This document shows, in pieces, positions 42,927 to 52,650 of a stretch of DNA of 64,000 bases (position 1 is the stretch's first letter; every line of letters begins with the position of its first letter). This DNA is from Chloranthus sessilifolius (Eukaryota > Streptophyta > Magnoliopsida > Chloranthales > Chloranthaceae). Below the pieces are notes generated by a model. The model was not told the DNA's origin. It searched no databases and saw nothing but the letters and a program-made list of their open reading frames with translations. The DNA is taken from positions 63,568,671-63,632,670 of the forward strand of contig CM037598.1 of the NCBI GenBank assembly GCA_021018995.1. Reading direction: 5' to 3'. A program made the translations under genes and the position numbers.

Positions 42927-45099
42927 TCTAACAGCCCGAATTTCGGCACCCCGAAATCCATGCCATCAGCACGACCCTCAAGGCCGTGCCCTGGGTTCTT
43001 TACAAAACATTGGTATATACAAGCCAATACAGTAATTAAGGTGCACGTAGCTGCTCTAAACAAGTTCTCATAAAAATTCATGGTATCGAAAGGCAGTCCT
43101 TGTCCCATGCCACTTAATGGGCATAAGAACTTACCCAATCCATTGGATGATAACTGTTCATCCTAGACGTTTTATCAAAAGAAACGATATTTAAATACAT
43201 TCGAATGAAGAGGCTTGACATACCAAGCCGTACCTAATACTCTCAACTCACTCTCAAAGTATGTAGTGGGTTTCCTAGAAGAATTCCTCAGGAGGAGGTT
43301 CTGACTCTTCCGTGGGCACGTAATCCGAATCCCCTGGATCAGTGTCTCCAGAAGTCTCTACTGCCGCTAGTCCTGGACCTGCGACGTATAGTCTAAGGGG
43401 GGTGAGCTACACCCAAGCTCCGTAGGGAAACAAAAAGAACATATAGATTAACCTTCACACATATGTCAGCAGTTTAAAAAGCATAAAATTATCGAGTAAT
43501 CACTTATGGACAACAATTGAAATAACTGGAATAAAAATAATGATTTTGACTGTTACTTTGCATGGTTTTGTTGAATCTCCTTACTGGTTTAGTTGTGAAT
43601 TTGGTCTAATCACTTAAATCTTAACTTAAGTAGTCCCCGATGGAATACCCGCCATCATCGTCTAACTAGACAGTTGTTATATGTATTCCCTGGGAATACT
43701 GCCCAAGCCCCTTTCTCATAGGTGGCGGGGTCTATTTTTAGATCTACATCCCTGGGATGTGCTATGAAAGTACGGATTTGCCGCCATACCACTCACGGAT
43801 ATCCTGCTGAGTCAGTCGTGGGTATCCCGCCACGTCGGTGGGGTATTCTAATCAAACCTTAAATAATAAAAATATCGAATGTGCTCTACATATAGTTATT
43901 CACCGTGATTGTGCTAATTATATTACATCAGGCCTTATCACATTTCTTCCATTTCACTGTTAGTTTTCATCTGCATCCCTGGGATGCCCCTGATTTCCAT
44001 CGCATCCTTCAGATGTTTACTTTATAATTTTTCGTCCCCTAGGGACCTCAAGACTATCACGTTTGTAACTCACTCACACACCCTTTTTCATAATGATCAT
44101 GCAGTATTTGACTATTTAATTGGATTACACTACATATATGAATTTGACGGAATAATGCACATGTTTCAAGAATATTCCCTACCTCGACGAATTTCAAAGC
44201 ACGCCTTCTCGTAGAGGTTTACACTTCACGATCATGCGTCAAACCTACATTTCATGTATTTAGCATATGCTTAGAAAGATTACTAGAATCATTGGAGTAC
44301 ACAACCTCCATGTTTCTTGTACCCATAATTTCAAGAACTGAGTGGTCACCAGACCTTGCTCGAGCGGTCACTTGACCTCGCTCGAGCGGTCACCTGACCT
44401 CGCTCGAGCGGTCACCTGACCTCGCTCGAGCGGTTAAATCGAGGTCGCTCGAGCGGTTAAATAGAGCCGCCTAAAGCTTTACTGGGGACCTCGCTCGAGC
44501 GAGCTTCCCTCTAGTTTTGGGGACCGCCGATTTTTCCTATTCATCCTCGCTCGAGCGAGCCCTTTAGACCGCTCGAGCGAGGAGCGATGGTTTTTGCTCC
44601 TCGATCAGATCGAGAACACTATTTCTCCCTTCATTCAAACCTTAATATCATTAAAATCATTCAACCAACATTCTTCCTATTATTTAAAACATACCTAAGG
44701 ATCTATCATGCCTTTAACATACCTCCGATGATGAGTCTCGCGTAAGTTTGATTTAAGATTCGAAATTCTACTAGGCTAACAGGCCTCCAAGGTTCCTCCT
44801 CCAGCCTTTTCTCCAACTCTTCTGCCGATTTAAGTCCCAACGAAACCCTAGTTCTTTACTAGGCTCTTCTTTTGTTTCTCTCTATATTCTCCTTCTCTCT
44901 ATTTAGGTTAGAATAGAGTTACGCAAGGGCTCTTCTCTCCTCTCTCTTTCACTTATATACTTATAAGTTAGGGAAATACTAGTGTGTTTCCCACATACAC
45001 ACATAGTGTCTACGATTTCATTTTGGTTTCCTTGTGAAACACATATACATGTATATAGTGCATGACGTGCACGTATCCCAAAAATCTGGGGTTGTGACA
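42927..45099 (-). repeat. RE3 5' LTR (right)
   Basis: 2173 bases. Its inner edge reads TCTAACAGCCCG against TGTGACAGCCCG on the left. Palindrome array at 44353-44581. A putative TATA box, TATATAAG on the minus strand, lies at 44952-44959, about 140 bases from the LTR 5' end. Confidence 0.94.
44353..44581. repeat. Palindrome array TCGCTCGAGCG in the RE3 5' LTR
   Basis: Counterpart of 34808-35057, 520-745 bases from the LTR 5' end and downstream of the TATA-like site. One unit is lost by the deletion near 44528. Confidence 0.92.
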
Positions 45100-45984
45100 A
45101 AAATTATGACTCTGAATCCGATCCACACCAAAGGCACTTGGGTAGGGGCTCCGGTTATCGATCGGGAAGGTGTTAGGCACCCAATCAACCCACTTAAAGC
45201 GGTCTCTACTAATAGCCAAAAATAAAATGAAGTAAAAGAAAAGAAAATAACATCCTCTTGCCTAAAAGGGCTTAGATCCTATTTGTGTCCCTCCGTCCCT
45301 ACCAAAAAGTCGGCGGCGTAACGGCACGAATGGGAGGATGGACGGAGCTAGAAAGAGATAGGAGAAGAAAGGGGAGAGCCGGAGCCCTTGGGCCCTTGTA
45401 GCACCGTAGGAGAACCTTGGGTTGCTTGCTTTGATGAGCTTTTGAAGGCTTGTATGGTGGAAAGAGGGGTTTTAACTTCTAAGGCTTGCTAGCTAGGAAG
45501 TAGAGAGGGAAGGTAAATGAGTAGCATATACCAAAACTAAGGGATCTAAGGTGAAAAATATCACTCAAAGAAGGTTTTGAAATTCTGGATTTTGTATGGG
45601 AAGTTTGCACCAAAGTGAGAAAGATCTCTCACTTTAAGCTCTTTCTCTCTTAGGCCAAAATTCTCAACCCCTAAACCAAGGGGAGGGGGGTTCTATTTAT
45701 AGAAAAAGAGTGGATTAGGAGAGCACTTAAGAGTTAAATGGGTTTAGCAATTAGGTAATCTCACATCTAAGGATCCTTAGGATTTTTGGAGCCTTGAGAT
45801 GTGTGAGAAGGTCCTCCAATGGTGGATGATGGGGTGAGGCCTTAAGCCACTTAAGGAGTGGCAAATATGTAGTGAATGGGTGCAACAGAACTAGCAAAAC
45901 ATACCCCAAAGGTCAAGGTGGTCAACAAGTCAAACCCCAATCACAATTTTCGAGGTGAAATTCTAGGGTTACTGTTCATATGCC

Positions 45985-46195
45985 TGGCGTAACTAATAGT
46001 TATGCTAGGCAAATGTACAGTAAAATAGTGTTTAAACAGTGCCTGAAAGTTAGCTCGCGAGGGTGAGGTCCCCAATTAATACTGGCACAACTATTAGCTG
46101 TGCCAGGCTTAAATCATGGGAGAATTGACATGGCGCAACTAATAGCTGCGCCAGGCAAAGTTATAACTGGCGCAACTATTAGTTGCGCCACATCC
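45985..46195. repeat. TGGCGCAACTA palindromes in the RE4 LTR
   Basis: Five units of the type TGGCGCAACTA followed by TAGTTGCGCCA or close variants (TGGCACAACTATTAGCTGTGCCA-like, split here). Each unit is an inverted repeat of about 23 bases. This is the same design as the other LTR arrays but a different sequence. Confidence 0.85.
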
Positions 46196-46409
46196 CTAGG
46201 GGAGTCCGCTTGAAATTACCTTCTTGCCCTCCGAGTTCGAACCACCATATCTTTCAATGTACAACACCGATTGGGGCGATTCTTAGACCGTTGGAAAGCT
46301 GATGACCTCTACTTTTTAATTGTATGAGATTCGAATGTGGTAGAGGGCCGTAGCCGATTCTGGTGCACCCCTCCTCAACTATTTGCCTAATAAGGTTACG
46401 TTTAGATTC

Positions 46410-46540
46410 AGAATGGGTTTCTAAGGGTCGGGATTGGTTTCTAAAAGTTCAGGTCAGTTCCTAAGGGATCTAGGGTGATTCCTAAGGGTTTTGGAAAGGT
46501 TCCTAAGGGTTCTAGGGGGGTTCTTAAAGGCTCCATACAT
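46410..46540. repeat. Short tandem repeats in the RE4 LTR
   Basis: Five to six copies of a roughly 24-base unit like GGTTCCTAAGGGTTCTAGG, just before the LTR end. Confidence 0.75.
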
Positions 46541-46614
46541 GTCATCAAAAGCTCAGAATTGCACCTTTCTCGAATGGTGTTTCGATCAGACCTTGGGCCA
46601 AATTTGGGTGTCTA

Positions 46615-48194
46615 TGAATGCCCCTCTTTGGTATCCGATCGCTAATGATCGAATTCCCAAGCAATAGAGACATCCGAAGAGGCCCAAGGCATTACTGACA
46701 GGTCCGCTGCATTCAGAACAAACTTCAAACATCAAATGAGTAACATGGTGAGAAAATGAAAGTCCTAGATGTCAAGCAAAACATTCATTTCTCGAGGTAA
46801 TCGGTTCCCGCGCTTAGTGACATTACTGGGCATAACAGAGGTGGAATGAGTTGCGAACTCCCTATAGTCGGGAAAGGCATTCGCTTCACCAGATAATTTT
46901 AAAGGTATTTGATGTTTAAAATTTATTCTGAATGCAACAGCTTCGTGAGTAAGAGGGGTGATCAACCCACATTCAAAGATAGGCGCGAAGTAAACATATG
47001 CAAGGCTCCATAGATTGTGTCCAATCCTACGAGGCATTTGATGGCCCCATCGGACTATTCGTGGGTGCCCCTGCTAAATGCAGGGTTCGAGGTCTTTGGG
47101 CTTTCCCAAAGTTTATTTAGCATGACTGCCCGAGCATAGTGAATAGTTGTCACAACAGTTTTTGGGGAGGATGTGCCATTTTCGAAAGCATGCCTTAGAT
47201 TAACATGACCTAGGGCATCAACTTCAACTACCTTGAATAAATCCAATCAAACATTGGGGTGTCTCCTTAAAGGGACATCCAATCCTGGTCTCTGCTGACA
47301 ATGATCATAGACATCAATTAACTATGCATAATCATGCACCCATTAGGGGCAATAAGCAATAACAAAGGCGATGGAAGCCCTGACCCAGACTCACCTGGGT
47401 ACAATTTACGGGGACAAACGACCATCATACGGATACCTAGATGCATGGCGTACACTTTACAGGGATATCGCTGCCCATACAGGTTTTAAGCTGGCAGAAA
47501 ATAAAAAGGGAAATGTCCCTTCTGAATGCATGGTTGCACATAGTTTGATTGATACATAATCTCATTCTCAACAGGTTGGTCTCAACCGACGATTGACCTT
47601 TTCCAACGGAGAATCTGAAGCTTAAGACACTTAAGTTCACTTAAATCCAAAATAGAGCGCTCATCTCAAAGATTTAGCAGTGGAGTCGACTCGATCGAAA
47701 CATTGACTGTTTGATCGGGACTGACACCGTTGCTCCTACCTTAGAGCAGGATCCAAAGATCTGAGGTGAACCCTAGACTCGGGACATTAATATGGCACAA
47801 CTATATTGCTGATAAAATATTGACATTTTACCACATTGAAAACATGCAAGTGTGCGTCTCTGTGGGGAATACAAATCTGTTTTTGATTTTTCTATCATTT
47901 TGTGCGATTTTTTTTGAATTTTTCAATTGTTATTTTATGTGATTTTTTTGGGGGGTTTAATATTTTATGTGATTTTTTTGGAATTTTGAAGCTATTATTT
48001 TATGTGGATTTTTCTTGTGAATACTTCCTGCTTCTTTGTGGGGATTTTTTGGATTTTCCCTTTATATTTTCCTATGTAGGATCGGGTTGCTCACTGATCT
48101 CGGTCCGCTTTTATTCTAGCACGACTCTCTTGGCAAGTCGAAGGATGATCGAAATATCGCCTTGAGAGCGCGTGCATTTGCCGGGGTGACAGAA
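46615..48194 (-). other. RE4 interior remnant, no recognised coding
   Basis: Starts with the polypurine tract and runs to the CACTA-like terminus. Minus-strand frames 47037-46765 and 47246-47055 have normal composition but I do not recognise them. 47880-48010 has three copies of a TATTTTATGTGATTTTTTTGG unit (split here), typical of T-rich untranslated parts of large gypsy elements. Confidence 0.4.
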
Positions 48195-48368
48195 CACTAC
48201 ATGAAAACCGAAAAAAAATAACGGCCCAAAACAATTGTAAATTTCCTAAACAACAGTTTTGAGCCGTGGTGACGACCGTTGTTTATAGAGCAGTGGTTTT
48301 GCTAAACAGCAGCCCAAAACTATTGTATATTTACCTCATAAACAACGACCCAAGTCAGCTGTTAAATT

Positions 48369-48678
48369 ACAACGGTTATGAGCTGTTGTTCCTTACCGAA
48401 AAGGGTTGTTATTTTTATGACTAAACAACGGTGTACGTCAGTGGTATATGTTCGTTGCAAACGGACAACGGTTGTGAGCCGTTGTTCCTTGTAGAAAAGA
48501 GTTGTTATTTTTCTGTCGAAACCATGACCTACGTTAGTGGAATATGTCCATTGCACAGGTACAACGGTTTGTAGCCATTGTTCTCTACAGTAAAGGGTTG
48601 TTATTTTTCTACCAAAACCACGGTCTAAGTCAGTGGTATATATCCGTTGCAAAAGTACAACAATTTTGAGCCGTTGTT
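48369..48678. repeat. Tandem repeat, exact 96-bp period
   Basis: Units start with ACAACGG/ACAACAA at 48369, 48465, 48561 and 48657. Within each, ACAACGG...CCGTTGTT forms a hairpin and GGGTTGTTATTTTT recurs. Because 96 is a multiple of three, a minus-strand frame stays open across it (32-residue periods). I regard that frame as a by-product. Confidence 0.88.
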
Positions 48679-49075
48679 AATTTACTATAAAAACAACGGT
48701 TATGGACCATTGTTTTTCTTAAAATTTTTTTTTTTTTTTAAAATGCATAGCTTCCATTTTTGTTTTTGTAATTGGAACTTGTTATAACTATTGTATCAAT
48801 CACATATCACCCTAGAAGGGAAAAAAATCGTACTTATTCAACTGAATAAAAAAATAATAAGTCAAAAACAAAATTAATTTAAAATCAGAAAATTGTGGCA
48901 CAAATATTGCTTGCAGTTGGTGCAATGGGAAATGTAAATGCACAAAAACATTTAGTAATTTACAGTTCCTTAGAAATTCAGACAGTTAAAGAATCAACAC
49001 TTTCCTAAATTATTTTACAGATCAAATGTAAACTAATTCTTTCTTAAGCTATTAAACTTGGTAAACAGCTTAGAA

Positions 49076-49234
49076 AACATGGAGTCGATTTGAGCAAGCA
49101 AACACTTCCATCTTCAATAGCAATATCGGCACCATGCATCGAGGAGTCAATAAACATGGTCCAACCAGATTCACTACTACTTCTTGCATTATATTATGAT
49201 CCTTCTTCGTAACAATATCTAATCCTCCCATGAT
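49076..49234 (-). pseudogene. SOB FIVE-LIKE (SOFL) gene fragment
   Basis: After an acceptor-like TTTAATATTACAG| (49247-49235) one minus-strand frame contains SSSESGWTMFIDSSMHGAD followed by an acidic stretch. This fits the conserved N-terminal SOFL motif (SS.ESGWTMYI). SOFL proteins are small plant proteins linked to cytokinin levels. An in-frame stop lies a few codons upstream and the second SOFL motif is absent, so it is a fragment. Confidence 0.6.
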
Positions 49235-49375
49235 CTGTAATATTAAACATATGAAAGACATCACAAAACATGAATCTTAAAACAAAGGCTAATCAAACTT
49301 TTACCTCAACTTATTAGTTCCTAGCAAAACAGTTATAGTCCTTATTACTTCAACAATGAAGAGAAAAAAAATTAC

Positions 49376-49461
49376 CTGGATTTGTAATCCTTAAGTAAAG
49401 GATGATCCAAAGCAAGTTGCTTGTTGATATCCAAGCAATCAATGATATCTCCATTCTCTGT
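49376..49461 (-). pseudogene. Neprosin-family exon fragment
   Basis: An 86-base exon-like piece with acceptor TTGTTACAG| and donor CCAG|GTAATT. It encodes ENGDIIDCLDINKQLALDHP, close to the neprosin activation-peptide signature (DGDIIDCV.I..QPAFDHPLLK). Only this exon is seen; the catalytic domain is absent. Confidence 0.72.
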
Positions 49462-49763
49462 CTGTAACAAATCGCATACAACACTTATTAAAGCATGTAT
49501 TATGGAAGCATTAAGAGCAATAACTGTTGGAGAAACAATGTATTATGGAAGCCTGAACCCCCAGAATACCCTTCTCATCCATCAATAAATTACAACATCC
49601 CAAAACCCAAAATCTTATGAAAGATAACAACTCAGCAAGAGTGGAATTTGTATCAAAAGAATCACACTTTATTTCCTAAAGAAAGATAAAATATGGAATA
49701 GAGTTCCTATATTTGTGATAGCTTTGATCATTTTAAGCACAGTCCACCATAATTGAACTCTAC

Positions 49764-49818
49764 CTCATCTGGTGTCCAATGCCCCTTTGTTGAACGGCGT
49801 GTAGGGCCACATGTCCTC
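49764..49818 (-). pseudogene. MYB3R exon fragment
   Basis: A 55-base exon-like piece with acceptor TTTTTGTAG| and donor GATGAG|GTAGAG. It encodes RTCGPTRRSTKGHWTPDE, matching the start of the first MYB repeat of plant three-repeat MYB3R cell-cycle factors (GPTRRSTKG.WT.EED). The following repeat exons are not present nearby. Confidence 0.75.
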
Positions 49819-50161
49819 CTACAAAAACATGGGGATTAATGGGTATTAATGTACTACTTCAACCAATACATACACTTTATATGGTCAATAGCACCTAATT
49901 CAATTACCCCATGTGAAGATGAGGGCGAGGTAGTGACAGCAAAAACTGATGTAACGGGCGAAAATAACATTTTTAACATATATCAAAAGACATGATTTAC
50001 AATATTTCATGGTATTTGAATGATATGTGCATATGTGTCTGTGTGTGTGTGTATTTCTCATGAGATATAAAAGAGAGAGAGAGAACTTCACCCACAGAAA
50101 CCATAAATTTTGAAGTTCAAAAAAGAAGAGAATAAGAGGCTATGACGACAAGAAACAAGTG

Positions 50162-50163
<2 letters not shown>

Positions 50164-50215
<52 letters not shown>
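50164..50215. repeat. (AT)n microsatellite
   Basis: About 26 AT units between the MYB3R-like and following exon fragments. Confidence 0.9.
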
Positions 50216-50218
<3 letters not shown>

Positions 50219-50285
50219 GTACTATAAGGATAAAAAAATTGAAAGATTATAATAATGAGGGAAAATGACTTGCCTGGAATTGAAT

Positions 50286-50979
50286 TCAGAATGGAGCCTC
50301 AAGTGATTCATCCCAAAATTCTGCACTTCCATTGGAGGCATCCTCACCATCTTCCTCCATAGAAAGCCTAATGTATACTCTATGTGCAAAGCAGTCCCAC
50401 TCTGTCAGAGTTGGATCTTCACGTTCCTACTCATTTCAAGCATAGATAAGGTAGCTAAGAACTAGAAGTATACCACCACTCCTTCAACCTTCTATAGTTA
50501 TTATCAGTCAGGGACTTAAGGACATAAGCATGCAAGATGTGGATGCTGCACTTACCTGACGAATGAGAAATGGATCATGATTTTTGTAGGCTACAAACTT
50601 AATCAGATTGAAAAGGATATTGAAAACATTTCCTGAAAGTTTGCAAATCTTTCCTAGATAATAAATTGTACAAGCAGTTTGATTCCAACCAATACTTGAC
50701 CATAGATGCTAAATTGTAAGGTTCAAAAATTAAGAGATGCAAAAATACCAATTTTCTGGTATGGACATGCCAAAACCATTTTCTGGTCTCTCTCTCAAGA
50801 AATCAAACCAATCATGTTTTGGACGAAAGCACAAGTCAATTAACTATTTGACCAGGGCTTTGTGCAAATCAAACTTTGCCCCCTTACCAAAAATGTGGTC
50901 ATTCATATATTCAAACAGGTCTTCCATGCCATCACAAAGAACAAGAAAACTAAAAACTGATTCCACCAACAAACAATAA
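50286..50979 (-). pseudogene. 3' exons of an unrecognised host gene
   Basis: Three exon-like pieces. About 50955-50749 (with an in-frame TAG) encodes MEDLFEYMNDHIFGKGAK...LIDLCFRPKHDWFDFL. 50632-50556 has acceptor TTTCAG| and donor CGTCAG|GTAAG and encodes [19 protein letters not shown]. 50426-50286 has acceptor GAGTAG| and encodes [20 protein letters not shown]...[10 protein letters not shown], then TGA. The last two join in phase. Composition and splice sites say this was a real gene's C-terminus; I do not recognise the family. Confidence 0.5.
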
Positions 50980-51479
50980 ATCATCTTAAGAAGCAAAAAA
51001 CAAAGAAGAATTCAACAACAGGATCTATGAGTTTGATCACAAAACCATCCACATAAGGAACTATGAACCCAAATCCAAATACCCAAAAACAGAAATAAAT
51101 CAACATGACAACAAAGACCAAAGAAACTATACCTATATTTTCAGAAACCATAAATCAAGCTGTCTGGAATAGCTGAAAACCATATCCCTTGTTCTCCATA
51201 TTCAGTGGGCTTTGTGCAAATCAAACACAACTAGAGCATCGTAAGCTCTAGCTGCTTCTTCTAGCTGCAAATCAAACACAACTGGAGATTTAATAACGAG
51301 GAGATAAAAGTGACGATAAGCAAAACCCCAAAGCCCAAATCAATAATAAATCAATCATTCACAAACCCTAACCTGGAATGCCACTCCCAAACTGCTAAAA
51401 CAAATGCTAACAAGGAAACAACTCCCACCCACACCCTGCTGCCAACTGAGTCTAGAAGCATACACCAACACAATTCCTT

Positions 51480-51527
51480 CGAAGAGCTCTATATATATAT
51501 ATCTATATCTATATATATATATATATT
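51480..51527. repeat. AT-rich microsatellite
   Basis: Interrupted TATATATC/ATATAT run. Confidence 0.8.
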
Positions 51528-51677
51528 AGGTGCTCGCAGCTTCTGCAACTTAATACAAAAGAACTACTGTACACAACCAACCAGCAACCCTCAACCACAG
51601 TTTCTAGATTGTTTGTCAGCTGCCCCAATTCTCATACCTGAAAACAAAATTGAAAGCCCGCAATTAAAAGAACTTAC

Positions 51678-51970
51678 CCTCCAAACGGCTGGCTATCATT
51701 TCCACATTTCTGGCCAAGTCCATCCAAGTCTCAACGCCAACTCAGTAGCGGCCACTTGGGCCAAACCTTTACATTATTGATGTCAAACTCAACCTGCGAC
51801 ATCCAAGGCAAAAAAGGCAAACAGAATAGTATAAAGATAACACAGTATGTACATTTTGGATGAAATTTAAAGGTTAGAAACACATGCCTTATCACCCTTT
51901 TCTGCACAAGTTCAGAATTAACACCACTAAGGGCTTTTAGGACAATCCCAAGAGCAACATTTGGCTTCAT
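51678..51970 (-). pseudogene. Exon-like fragments, family not recognised
   Basis: About 51965-51895 encodes NVALGIVLKALSGVNSELVQ. About 51790-51678 encodes GLAQVAATELALRLG and, one frame over, WMDLARNVEMIASRLEG, ending at a donor GGAGG|GTAAGT. Helical, gene-like composition. A frameshift splits the second piece. It may belong to the same gene as 50286-50979 or to another. Confidence 0.4.
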
Positions 51971-52199
51971 AAATCAAAAACCAAGAGACAAGGAAAATTA
52001 AAATAAGAAAATGTGTGGGTCACTACTAAGGTTTGGCCAAGTAGAAGAAGTGCAAACATAACAGAGAATAGAAAACCCCAACTCTTCAGTCAAGACACTG
52101 ACGGGCACACATGAAATCTTGAAATCAATTTATCAATATCAATAAAATTTAAAAGAAAAGGGAAATAGCAGCAAAAAGGGCATTAGGTGCAAGACCTCT

Positions 52200-52640
52200 A
52201 ACTCTTCAATGAAGCCATTTTGAAATATTGCATTGTTGTTTAAGCTCCCATTCTCCAAGAGTGCCTCAGAATTTGGGTCACATGCTTGTTCACCCTGCAC
52301 AGACACGCGGCTGGCACTCTCTTCGAGGCTCTGTATTATAACCTCATTGCATCTTGTTATTGATTCCCATTTAGCCTCCCTTACTGGAACTGACCTGATA
52401 CGAAGCATCCAAGGATCTTGCATCACCTTCTAAAACTGCCTCCACATATATCATATCAACTACCTGCTTCTCTTGCTCGACTGCCATTTGTTCATCATCC
52501 CTAGAGACCTTCCACTTGAGCGGTCTCTTAGCAGATCCACCATCATAATCATCAATGTTGTCTACTGCCAAATCCACCACTTTAACCTCCTCCAGTTTTT
52601 GAGTGGCATTCCAGTTTGGGAGTGGCATTCCTTGTATCAC
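52200..52640 (-). pseudogene. Charged coding fragment, family not recognised
   Basis: About 440 bases of coding-like sequence with one frameshift near 52395. The first part encodes KRPLKWKVSRDDEQMAVEQE and the second KWESITRCNEVIIQSLEES...NGFIEELE. A short duplication of AATGCCACTC..AAACTGG (52600-52640) marks the upstream edge of the gene-like block. Confidence 0.4.
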
Positions 52641-52650
52641 CCAAACCACT

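Larger units (their letters stand above)
33359..45099 (-). mobile_element. RE3: complete Ty3/gypsy chromovirus (Tekay-like), TSD AAAAT
   Basis: 11,741 bases. LTRs at 33359-35572 and 42927-45099, AAAAT on both sides (33354-33358 and 45100-45104), Met primer site, polypurine tract, gag, pol and an intact accessory ORF, all on the minus strand. The LTRs are very similar apart from two short deletions in the right copy (opposite 34073-34094 and about 34982-35002), so insertion is recent compared with RE1. The pol and gag frames are broken, so it depends on other elements. Confidence 0.95.
33243..46614 (-). mobile_element. RE4 3' LTR (Tat/Ogre-like), split by RE3
   Basis: The left piece (33243-33358) begins TGTGACCATCCTGTCGC inside hAT coding DNA. 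The right piece (45105-46614) contains CGGGAAGGTGTTAGGCACCC, a phrase I associate with Tat/Ogre-type LTRs. It ends near GGGTGTCTA and is followed by a minus-strand polypurine tract (CCAAAGAGGGGCA). Without RE3 the LTR is about 1.63 kb. The final CA appears mutated to TG. No second RE4 LTR is visible. Confidence 0.6.
48195..52650. mobile_element. Candidate Pack-type CACTA element with captured host exons
   Basis: CACTACATGAAAACC at 48195 opens a subterminal region rich in ACAACGG/CCGTTGTT (48215-48710), as in CACTA elements. From 49075 to 52640, minus-strand pieces with splice-like edges match SOB FIVE-LIKE, neprosin and MYB3R families, plus at least one unrecognised multi-exon gene. No transposase is visible. 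The right terminus was not found, so the 52650 limit is only where the gene-like DNA ends. Alternatively the fragments were assembled by another mechanism and the CACTA end is unrelated. Confidence 0.5.

Noticed and set aside
48362-48652. 96-residue minus-strand frame as a real repeat protein
   Set aside because: It exists because the tandem period is a multiple of three; codon changes look neutral and no start context is convincing.
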